Below are positions 17,424 to 24,445 of a stretch of 40,682 bases of DNA, piece after piece. The notes under the pieces were generated by a model, which had not been told where the DNA came from, searched no databases, and saw only the letters and a program-made list of their open reading frames with translations. Every line of letters starts with the position of its first letter. Within the stretch, counting starts at the first letter, position 1. The DNA is from Chthoniobacterales bacterium (GTDB taxonomy: Bacteria; Verrucomicrobiota; Verrucomicrobiia; Chthoniobacterales; JACTMZ01), in the NCBI GenBank assembly GCA_021463515.1, contig JAJTYZ010000015.1:1-40682 (forward strand). Direction: 5' to 3'. Position numbers and translations under genes: made by a program.

Positions 17424-20400
17424 TTTCTCGATATCCGCCGTGCCCTCGCAAAGAGCGCCGCCCCCAATCCGAGCAGGAGCAGGGCACTGGTGCCCGGCTC
17501 GGGGACAACTTGCACGACGAGGCTGCCTTGCTCGAAATAGGCGGCTTTGTAGGGGTCGCCTTGGCCACTGATCTGATAGCGGTTATTGTAGCCCCAGTTT
17601 TGTAGGCCGAGGAGCGAGAAGTCGGTGGTTGTGCCGTCTATGAGAGTGTAGGTGCCTTCGGCGACGGTGTCGTCGAGGCCGAGCAGGCTGGCGATGCCGA
17701 AGCTGCTGTCCATGCTCACGGTGCCAGTGACGGTGAGAGTTTTGTTGAAGGTAAAGACGAATTCGGCATCGGAGAGCAGGGTGAGATTGCCGGTGATGGT
17801 GCCGTTTCCACCCACAGACCCGCCGCTTTGAATTGTCGTGTCGGCCTGGAATGCTCCATCCACCAGAAGCTCGCCTGCGGTGGTGGCACTGGCGGCGGTG
17901 AGGCTGCTCCCCGCGCCGATGTAGATGGTGCTTTGAGCATTGGCGGTGAGGGCACCGGTGGCGTTCACCGTACCGCCGTTAGAGATGGTGAGAGTGCCTG
18001 TGCCATTTTCACCGACGGTGAGAGTTCCGTTGATGTCCCAGTGACCTGTCAAGCCATGCACGAGAGCTTGACCCGAGCTGTTGGTGTCTTTCCCGAGAAC
18101 GGTCGAGCCGCTGGTGGCTGTGGCGTCAAAGACCGTAAACGCTCCATGCCCGCTTTCACCAACAGTGAGTGTGCCCGAGTTGGTCCACACGGAGGTGGTG
18201 CCATCCACAGACACCTGACTCGGGGTGTTGCTCGATTGTGAGTTAATCGAAACGGAAGCGGCAGAAACCTTGGCTCCATCCCAGATCATAAGCTGGCTGT
18301 ATCCGCCGTTGACATTGTTGCCGACGTGTAAGTCACCGCTGACGAGCCATGCGGAGCCTGCGCCGTCGAGATCCACCGAGCCGCCAGAGCCTGCGTTCAG
18401 ACCGAGATAGCTTGCTGTCGAGCGCACCACTGCGCCGTAGCGGATGCGGGCGGAGCCAAAATCTTTATAGCCCGCTCCGAAAACGCCGGTGCCGTCCATG
18501 TCGAGGTGCAGGGCCCCGCCATTGCCAAAGGTGTTACTGTCGGTGCCGTCTATGATAATGTCCAGGCTGGAATCGAAGACGAGTCCGTTGGCGGAGATGG
18601 TGCCATTGCCCTGCAAGTTGGTCATGGCGGTGTAGAGCGTCTTGGCGGTGACATTGCCACCGTTGGTAACTCGGAGGGTGCCTGTGCCGCCTTTGCCGAC
18701 GTAGAGGCTGCCCGCCACGGCCCATGTGGAGTTGGTGCCGATGACTGTCACAGCACCGGTTCCGGTGACCTGATTTCCGATGAGGCCGCTGCCGCTCTCG
18801 ACGCGTCCTCCATTTTGCACGGTGAGGGTGCCGATGCCGCGCTCGCCAATCGCGAGCCACGAGGCGTTGGTCCATACGGCATTTACGCCGGAAATGGTGG
18901 CATGGCCCAATCCATTAGTTTCATCCCCAATCGAGCCGAAGACCGAGGTGACGCGTCCATCATCAATGACATCGAGTTGCCCATAGGCCGCATCGCCAAT
19001 GTAAATGCCCGAGCTGTTGTTCCACTGCGAACCGGTGCCGGTGACGATCACATTCCCCACTCCGCCGCTGGCCGCCCCCACATAGCCCACGGCATTCGAG
19101 ACCACGCCGCCGTTTTCCACGTGCAGATCGCCCTGCCCCGCCACGCCGACCTTCAGGTCGCCGGTCATGATCCAGGTCGAGTTGGTGCCCTGAATGAAGA
19201 CTTGCCCGTAGCTGTTGGTGAGGCTACCAATGACTCCCGTGGCACTCACGGCCCGCCCGCCATTCAATGCTTGCAATCTAGCCTGACCCTTCTCGCCCAC
19301 CACGAGCTGGTTGGCATTGGTCCAGACGGAACCCGCATTCATGAGATAGACCGAACTTGAGAAGCCCACGCCCGAATCAATCGAACCCCACGCCGAGGAA
19401 ACCTTCCCTCCATTGCCAATGAACAGGGTCGCCCGTCCCTCCTGACCGGCATAAAGCCCCGAGGTGATGTTCCATTCCGAACCCGCTCCCGTAACCGTTC
19501 CGGTGCCCGCCGATCCTGCCATCATCCCCAGATAGCCCTCGGAGGAGGATACCTTAAGCGCGTCTTGAATCACCATTTCTCCCGCGCCGCGAAAACCCAC
19601 GCCGAGCGCGGCGGTGCCGTCAATATCGAGATACATATTTCCGCCGCCGCCGAAGGTCACGGTCTGGTCGGTTAGGTGGGTGCTGTCAAAAATGAGCTTG
19701 TCTCCCGGCGCGCTGAAATCCAGCACCACGCCTTTGGCATAGATGTTGCCGGTGCCGTGCAGGCTGTCCATCGCGGTGTAGAGCGACCGGGTTCGCAACT
19801 CAGCGATGTTACCCACCGTGAGACTGGCCGTGCCGCCCCGGCCGACATAGAAGTCGCCGCTATTGTCCCAGGACGAGCCCCAGCCGGTGATCTCCACCGT
19901 TCCCGTGCTCCCCGCCTGATCGGCAACCGAAGTGTCCACGGTGCCCACGGTGCCATACTGGCCAACCACCATCTTTCCCGTTCCGGCGCGTCCGATAAAA
20001 AGATCGCTGCTGCTCTCCCAATAGGAAGAAGAATTCACCGTGACCGTGCCGTCGCTGCCCGCCTCGTTCCCAATGCGCCCCACCGTGCTGTAAACGCCCA
20101 CGTAATTCTCGAGCAGCAGGCTCCCCGTACCCGTGTCGCCGATGATGAGCGGCCCACCAACAAGCCAGTCGTTTGGGAGAGGATTCGGGGAAGGAAACGG
20201 CGTAACATTACCCGAGGCCGTCACGGGTTGGGCGTGGGCGACGGGGGTGGTGAGGAGAAAGGCCGCGCTGAGTGCGAAGAGGGAGAGAAGTGTGGTTTTC
20301 ATAAGTTTCATAGGTCGTATAGGTCCCATAAGTCCCATAGGTCCTATTTTCCGCACCCGGCGCGCCCCTGCGAAGAGCGCGACTCCGACACCCACCAGCA

Positions 20401-21004
20401 GCAGGGTGCCCGTTCCGGGTTCAGGGATGATTTGGAACTGCCCCATGGAAGCTCCCTGGATGTTTCCATTGCCCGGCCGGATTTCTCCAATATAACCCTC
20501 TGTGGTGTTCAACAAAGAGGCCCATAGGGATAAGTCAACGCTCAGAGTCCCACTAAAGGCGCGGCCCCCCGAGGCGAATTTCATGAGTGACCGCGGATCC
20601 TGCCAAACCGACAAGTGCCGACCATTCCCATAGCTTGGGGTATAATTGTTGGGGATGGCGTAATTGAAGGCACCAACCATCGGCTGAGCAGGCGCGGTGA
20701 GAGTGCCACTGGCCGATGCGGGAATCCTGAAGGATGAATCAGAGGTAAAAAAATCCATGAGCGTGAACCCGCTGTCCGACTGCATGAGAAAAACGTCCCA
20801 CGAGGGGTTGTTTGTCGTCGCGAAGAATTCAACGGATGACGCATTGGTCGTTTTAATTTGCAGTAGAATCGCTGCCTGTGATGTGGCAGCAAAGGTGCCG
20901 AGGATGATGGCTCCCAGAAGGAGTGTATGGAGTGTGGTTTTCATGAAGAGTTTCTGCAACACGTGCATTAAAGACACTTTTCTCCTGAATACACTCCGTG
21001 TCAT
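17420..21004 (-). CDS. Double PEP-CTERM protein: small PEP-CTERM module fused to T5SS/PEP-CTERM repeat protein
   Basis: A single 1194-codon frame with two complete secretory modules. Module 1 (1-~222) has a signal peptide at about 21-44 (MKTTLHTLLLGAIILG...SQA), a ~150-residue domain and a PEP-CTERM signal (IIPEPGTG, hydrophobic helix, GARRVRK). A linker of five tripeptides of form [GRK]-[PL]-[MI] is encoded by the 9-bp tandem repeat at 20301-20347. Module 2 (~232-1194) begins with its own signal peptide (MKTTLLSLFALSAAF, ending AHA). It continues as about ten ~50-residue repeats of pattern G-x-G-x-V-x-V-x-G-x-x-S-x-W...VG-x-x-G-x-G-x-L-x-V-x-NGG, which match T5SS/PEP-CTERM-associated repeats. 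It ends with VVPEPGT, a helix and RARRISRK. An SD-like GAGGA lies 6 bases before the ATG at 21004. It may be two ancestral genes; ATGs at 20311 or 20302 could start module 2 independently. Confidence 0.85.
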   Translation of the reverse strand: MTRSVFRRKVSLMHVLQKLFMKTTLHTLLLGAIILGTFAATSQAAILLQIKTTNASSVEFFATTNNPSWDVFLMQSDSGFTLMDFFTSDSSFRIPASASGTLTAPAQPMVGAFNYAIPNNYTPSYGNGRHLSVWQDPRSLMKFASGGRAFSGTLSVDLSLWASLLNTTEGYIGEIRPGNGNIQGASMGQFQIIPEPGTGTLLLVGVGVALFAGARRVRKIGPMGLMGPIRPMKLMKTTLLSLFALSAAFLLTTPVAHAQPVTASGNVTPFPSPNPLPNDWLVGGPLIIGDTGTGSLLLENYVGVYSTVGRIGNEAGSDGTVTVNSSSYWESSSDLFIGRAGTGKMVVGQYGTVGTVDTSVADQAGSTGTVEITGWGSSWDNSGDFYVGRGGTASLTVGNIAELRTRSLYTAMDSLHGTGNIYAKGVVLDFSAPGDKLIFDSTHLTDQTVTFGGGGNMYLDIDGTAALGVGFRGAGEMVIQDALKVSSSEGYLGMMAGSAGTGTVTGAGSEWNITSGLYAGQEGRATLFIGNGGKVSSAWGSIDSGVGFSSSVYLMNAGSVWTNANQLVVGEKGQARLQALNGGRAVSATGVIGSLTNSYGQVFIQGTNSTWIMTGDLKVGVAGQGDLHVENGGVVSNAVGYVGAASGGVGNVIVTGTGSQWNNSSGIYIGDAAYGQLDVIDDGRVTSVFGSIGDETNGLGHATISGVNAVWTNASWLAIGERGIGTLTVQNGGRVESGSGLIGNQVTGTGAVTVIGTNSTWAVAGSLYVGKGGTGTLRVTNGGNVTAKTLYTAMTNLQGNGTISANGLVFDSSLDIIIDGTDSNTFGNGGALHLDMDGTGVFGAGYKDFGSARIRYGAVVRSTASYLGLNAGSGGSVDLDGAGSAWLVSGDLHVGNNVNGGYSQLMIWDGAKVSAASVSINSQSSNTPSQVSVDGTTSVWTNSGTLTVGESGHGAFTVFDATATSGSTVLGKDTNSSGQALVHGLTGHWDINGTLTVGENGTGTLTISNGGTVNATGALTANAQSTIYIGAGSSLTAASATTAGELLVDGAFQADTTIQSGGSVGGNGTITGNLTLLSDAEFVFTFNKTLTVTGTVSMDSSFGIASLLGLDDTVAEGTYTLIDGTTTDFSLLGLQNWGYNNRYQISGQGDPYKAAYFEQGSLVVQVVPEPGTSALLLLGLGAALFARARRISRK
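20301..20347. repeat. In-frame 9-bp tandem repeat joining two PEP-CTERM modules
   Basis: Five consecutive 9-base units on the plus strand (ATAAGTTTC, ATAGGTCGT, ATAGGTCCC, ATAAGTCCC, ATAGGTCCT) plus AT. Because 9 is a multiple of 3, the frame of the minus-strand gene is preserved and no stop codon is present between the first PEP-CTERM tail and the second signal peptide. Confidence 0.85.
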
Positions 21005-21025
21005 GAAAAATCCTCATGAGGAACC

Positions 21026-21072
21026 CCCTACTTTGGTAGGGTAATAGTATTAGTTAGGCTAATAGATTAGCC
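21026..21072. promoter_or_regulatory. Palindrome cluster upstream of PEP-CTERM operon
   Basis: Three inverted repeats lie within 47 bases: CCCTAC-TTTG-GTAGGG (21026-21041), TAATA-G-TATTA (21042-21052) and GGCTAAT-AG-ATTAGCC (21057-21072). The first is 22 bases from the PEP-CTERM ATG at 21004 and about 10 bases upstream of its Shine-Dalgarno sequence. The shape fits operators for a dimeric regulator (LuxR/NarL-like or similar); the factor is not identifiable. Confidence 0.5.
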
Positions 21073-21219
21073 ATGATGTTTATGGAGCCGCGGCAGTTTT
21101 TTGTCGCCTTCAGAGTTGTGAGGCTTTGGCAGGTACATCAGCAAGATGACGTAGTTCTAGCGGTTTTGAGGAAACTTTTTACTCCTTACTGAGGGGATTT
21201 TGGATAGGATGCAGGGCTT

Positions 21220-22023
21220 ATGAAAATTCTGCGTTATCTTGATGCCGCAGGGCAAATTCACTTTGGAGAGCAGAGGGCTGCAAATGTTGTGAAGCGATTC
21301 GAGGGTGATCCTTATTCGGGGCTGATACCAACGGATGAATTGGCACAGGTGAAAAAAATTCTGACGCCACTTATTCCTACGGCGATTCTTTGCATTGGAC
21401 TTAATTACAAGAAGCATGCTGCGGAAACAAATGCGCGGATTCCGGAGGTTCCCATCCTTTTTATGAAATCCCAAAGTGCGGCCCAAAATCCTGGTGATCC
21501 CATCGAGATTCCGACGCGGCTGGCAAGTCACGAGGTGGATTACGAGTGTGAGTTGGCAGTGGTTATAGGACGCACCTGCAAAAATGTTCCTCGAGAGCAC
21601 GCTTTCGATTACGTGCTTGGATACACCTGTGCCAATGATGTGAGTGCGCGTGATTGGCAAAAGAAGTTCGGAGGAAGTCAATGGTGCCGAGGCAAAGGGT
21701 TCGATACTTTCGCTCCGCTTGGGCCAGTGCTTGTGACGCCGGACGAAATATCAAATCCAAATTCACTTACTATTAGAACCCTCCTCAATGGCGAGGTGGT
21801 GCAAGATTGTAATACGGAGGATATGATTTTTGATGTTCCGGCACTCATTGAATTCCTTAGTGGCAGCACTACGCTTGCGCCGGGAACGGTGATTTTAACC
21901 GGCACGCCGCATGGTGTGGGAATGGCTGCGAAGCCGCCACGCTGGCTTAAACCGGGCGATGAGGTGGTGGTAGAAATTGAAAAAATCGGGCGACTTGTGA
22001 ATCCCGTGGTGCTTGAGGTGTAG
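21220..22023 (+). CDS. Fumarylacetoacetate hydrolase-family protein
   Basis: 267 residues. FAH-superfamily enzymes hydrolyse or decarboxylate beta-diketo or 2-hydroxydienoate acids using Mg/Ca. The core motifs are present: ILCIGLNYKKHAAE (catalytic His66), PILFMKSQSA, SHEVDYECELAVVIG (metal ligands E109 and E111), GYTCANDVSARDWQ (ligand D140), GKGFDTFAPLGPVLVT and LTGTPHGVGMA. It resembles the bacterial 2-hydroxyhepta-2,4-diene-1,7-dioate isomerase/ureidoglycolate lyase-like branch; the true substrate is unknown, and no pathway partners are adjacent. The start has no strong ribosome-binding site. Other catabolic functions such as oxaloacetate decarboxylase are possible. Confidence 0.93.
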   Translation: MKILRYLDAAGQIHFGEQRAANVVKRFEGDPYSGLIPTDELAQVKKILTPLIPTAILCIGLNYKKHAAETNARIPEVPILFMKSQSAAQNPGDPIEIPTRLASHEVDYECELAVVIGRTCKNVPREHAFDYVLGYTCANDVSARDWQKKFGGSQWCRGKGFDTFAPLGPVLVTPDEISNPNSLTIRTLLNGEVVQDCNTEDMIFDVPALIEFLSGSTTLAPGTVILTGTPHGVGMAAKPPRWLKPGDEVVVEIEKIGRLVNPVVLEV

Positions 22024-22090
22024 CTCTGTGTAATGTGTTTGGTTCGGGGGCACAGGCGTTTGCATGTGTTAGACTGCGTCCTCTCATTTC

Positions 22091-22143
22091 GATGTTTCCC
22101 GCGAGGGCGCGGGAAACGGCACCCGAGGCGGGCGCGGTACCTC
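22091..22143. repeat. Dispersed repeat, family 2, copy 2
   Basis: Contains a perfect 10-base hairpin, GTTTCCCGCG (22094-22103)-AGGG-CGCGGGAAAC (22108-22117), followed by GGCGGGCGCGG. It matches the inverted copy at 15416-15468. It lies between two convergent genes. Just upstream, near 22047-22056, is GGGGGCACAGGCG-like sequence resembling one arm of family 1 module A. It might act as a bidirectional terminator, but no T-run follows. Confidence 0.65.
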
Positions 22144-22148
22144 TTTAG

Positions 22149-22880
22149 TTATTCTGCGGAGGGGAAGGGGAGGGTGCCAACAGGCGTGCGGAGACGTCCG
22201 GGTCTTTTGGCGGTGGCTTTTCTTTTGAGGAGACCTTCAGCGGCCAGTTGTTCGTGAATGGCGGCGGCGATGGTACGGCCTGTGCGGTTGGCATCTTCGG
22301 TGACCCCTTTACCCGTGATGCCACCGGCCGCAACGGCACCGCCTGCAATGCTCACGGCGACGGGAATGCTGACGGGTGAGGGAACAAGCATTCCGACGAG
22401 GCCAGGCTCGGAATTGCTGCCACCGGTTGTTTCAAAAGTCAGCCACGGCGTCGTCGTCGAACGTTCCAAATTAAAAACTTTCACCGAAGATCCCATGCGA
22501 GAGCGTCCAATACCAAAGCCGATGCCTAAGCGTAGGGCGCGACTGCCTTGAAGTGCGCGGAGAACTTTGCCGCGCACGAGGAGCCCGCCGGAGGGCGTTG
22601 GTGCGCCGTTTTCCAATAATTTGCCCGGCAAACCCCAGCGATCTATGCGTGACATGATTCCCTTGGCGACTAAATGCCCCACGGTAGCCTTAGGGTTTTT
22701 GTCTCCTGACTTTCCTGCCACGTCAAAGTCCGCCCCAAGCGGTACATCAAATGGGCGCACCCAAAGTACTTTGGGCAATGTCGTCGGTGCTAACGCTGCG
22801 TTTTCGCGTTGTTCTACGATGCTAACGGAAGAGCAAGCGCCGAACAGCAGGCACACCAACGTCAGCAGACGGTAATTCAT
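22149..22880 (-). CDS. DUF4410-like lipoprotein
   Basis: 243 residues with a lipoprotein signal (MNYRLLTLVCLLFGAC, lipobox FGAC, Cys16). The body has the DUF4410 look: an early 'KVLWVRPFDVP' strand, GGLLVRGKVLRALQGSRALRLGIGFG (Gly-rich central strand pair), a mid segment with TTPWLTFETTGG, a short hydrophobic Gly/Ala stretch, and a helix (RTGRTIAAAIHEQLAAEGLL) near the end. The basic C-terminal tail is extra. Function of the family is unknown. The ATG overlaps the stop of the upstream CBM9-like gene (ATGA), and it is the last gene of the argD-argF run. Confidence 0.7.
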   Translation of the reverse strand: MNYRLLTLVCLLFGACSSVSIVEQRENAALAPTTLPKVLWVRPFDVPLGADFDVAGKSGDKNPKATVGHLVAKGIMSRIDRWGLPGKLLENGAPTPSGGLLVRGKVLRALQGSRALRLGIGFGIGRSRMGSSVKVFNLERSTTTPWLTFETTGGSNSEPGLVGMLVPSPVSIPVAVSIAGGAVAAGGITGKGVTEDANRTGRTIAAAIHEQLAAEGLLKRKATAKRPGRLRTPVGTLPFPSAE

Positions 22881-23533
22881 TTTGTGAAATTCAAGATGGC
22901 GTATCTTTTGCGTTTGTGGAAATTAGGTTCTTCATCAAGTACGGGATAGGACGAGAGGAACTTCTTTCCTCCCAATTCGTCATAGTCGTAGCGGCTGAAA
23001 AACACATCCCAGCCTTTCTTGGCTTCACGTCCGCCAAAAACCTCCCACGGCACTGTAAATATCGTGCGCCAACCATTCTTGGTTTGCGTGGAAACCACAC
23101 GAATGTCCTTGTCGGCCTTCGGGGGATCCGTTGGCACAAAATAGTTACTGTAAAAATAAAACGTCTTTCTTCCTGTGGGTGTTGCGTGCAATTCGATGTA
23201 GCCGCGCTCGCCGCGACGGCCCATAAAAATCTCCGCTGTGTCGCCAATGACGTATTGCTCAAGGCCGTCACGCTTTCCTGGTGACACGATGTTTTTATCG
23301 GTACCATTGAAGACAAAGAATGCCGCTTGATCATTCCATAGCACGCGCATTGTTGCGGGTTCGGTTTCTATTTTATGGGAGCCACGCAAGGTCACGGGAG
23401 GAACGTTAATCCATGCGGCTTTGTCGTGAAGAGCACGCTCGGGATTGAAGTTCGGCGCATAATGTCCGGTGATTTTAGGAGTGGCGAGGAGGGGTGTTGC
23501 GGAGGCAACGAGGAGGATGAGGATACGGTGCAT
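22877..23533 (-). CDS. Secreted CBM9/DOMON-like protein
   Basis: 218 residues. The signal peptide (MHRILILLVASATPLLA) is followed by a single domain of the carbohydrate-binding family 9-like type: a W near residue 41, MRVLWNDQAAFFVFNGTD, IGDTAEIFMGRRGERGYIELHATPTG, WRTIFTVPWEVFG and GWDVFFSRYDYDE. In CBM9-like domains these strands form a ligand-binding jelly roll, often a secreted sugar or haem binder. No catalytic domain is attached. It is 6 bases downstream of argF and coupled to the DUF4410-like lipoprotein gene. A link to arginine metabolism is not evident from sequence. Confidence 0.7.
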   Translation of the reverse strand: MHRILILLVASATPLLATPKITGHYAPNFNPERALHDKAAWINVPPVTLRGSHKIETEPATMRVLWNDQAAFFVFNGTDKNIVSPGKRDGLEQYVIGDTAEIFMGRRGERGYIELHATPTGRKTFYFYSNYFVPTDPPKADKDIRVVSTQTKNGWRTIFTVPWEVFGGREAKKGWDVFFSRYDYDELGGKKFLSSYPVLDEEPNFHKRKRYAILNFTK

Positions 23534-23539
23534 GGTGCG

Positions 23540-24436
23540 TTATTTTTTGAGCCATGTGAGGATGGCCTTTTGAGCGTGAAGACGATTTTCGGTTTGGTCA
23601 AAAATAGTTTTGGCATGGGCCTCAAAGACGTCATCGGTGATTTCTTTACCACGGTACGCGGGGAGGCAGTGCATGATGAGTGGAGAACCGCTGATGCTGT
23701 CGAGCGTGGCGCGATTGATTTGGTAGCCGCCAAATTGTGCTGCACGAAAAGTGGCTTCATCCTCCTTGCCCATGCTCACCCAAACGTCGGTATAAAGGAC
23801 GTTGGCTCCATCGCACGCGGCACGGACATCGGTGGTTACGCTAATACGCCCGCCGGCGCGTTGCACAAGTTCCTTGGGCGGCTGAAAACGCGGTGGCGCG
23901 GCAATGCGCAGTTCAAATCCACATCGGGAGGCCGCCCAAATCCACGAGCGGGCGACATTGCAATCGCCATCGCCGATGAAAGCGAGTTTAAGGCCATCTA
24001 GCGATCCGCGTTTTTCGGTGATGGTGAAAAGATCGCTGAGAATTTGGCACGGATGCTCTGCGTCGGTGAGAGCATTGATGGTGCGGATGCCGCTGAGCCG
24101 CGCAAACTCCTCGACTTCGCTTTGGCCGTAGGTGCGAATGACTGCTCCATGCGCCATGCGTCCGATCACGCGGGCGGTATCGCGGATGGGTTCTCCGCGC
24201 CCTAATTGAATTTCGGAGGCAGGAAGAAAAATGGGTTGTCCGCCAAGTTCACGAATTCCCACCTCAAAACTCAGGCGTGTCCGCGTGGAGGATTTCGAAA
24301 AAAGCATCACCCAACATTCACCTGCCAACGGTGCGTCGGGATGAGGTCCCCGGTGACGTTTCATCTCGGCGGCACGGGCAAGGATGTCTGCAATTTGCGC
24401 CGCGTTGAGAGATTCGATGTCGAGGAGATGTTTCAT
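23540..24436 (-). CDS. argF: Ornithine carbamoyltransferase
   Basis: Converts ornithine and carbamoyl phosphate to citrulline in arginine synthesis (cytoplasm). 298 residues, near the usual length. Carbamoyl-phosphate loop FSKSSTRTRLSFE (STRT at 50-53), HPCQILSD (128-135), the ornithine-binding D-x-x-x-SMG motif (TDVWVSMGKE) and HCLPAYRG near residue 260 are all present. The SMG motif favours OTCase over aspartate or acetylornithine transcarbamylase, although an N-succinyl/acetyl variant cannot be fully excluded. The gene follows argD by 9 bases. Confidence 0.95.
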   Translation of the reverse strand: MKHLLDIESLNAAQIADILARAAEMKRHRGPHPDAPLAGECWVMLFSKSSTRTRLSFEVGIRELGGQPIFLPASEIQLGRGEPIRDTARVIGRMAHGAVIRTYGQSEVEEFARLSGIRTINALTDAEHPCQILSDLFTITEKRGSLDGLKLAFIGDGDCNVARSWIWAASRCGFELRIAAPPRFQPPKELVQRAGGRISVTTDVRAACDGANVLYTDVWVSMGKEDEATFRAAQFGGYQINRATLDSISGSPLIMHCLPAYRGKEITDDVFEAHAKTIFDQTENRLHAQKAILTWLKK

Positions 24437-24445
24437 GGAAGGATA

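Noticed and set aside
18506-19360. 284-codon plus-strand open frame inside the PEP-CTERM gene
   Set aside because: It arises because the repeat-rich minus-strand gene is GC-rich and stop-poor on both strands; no independent motif.
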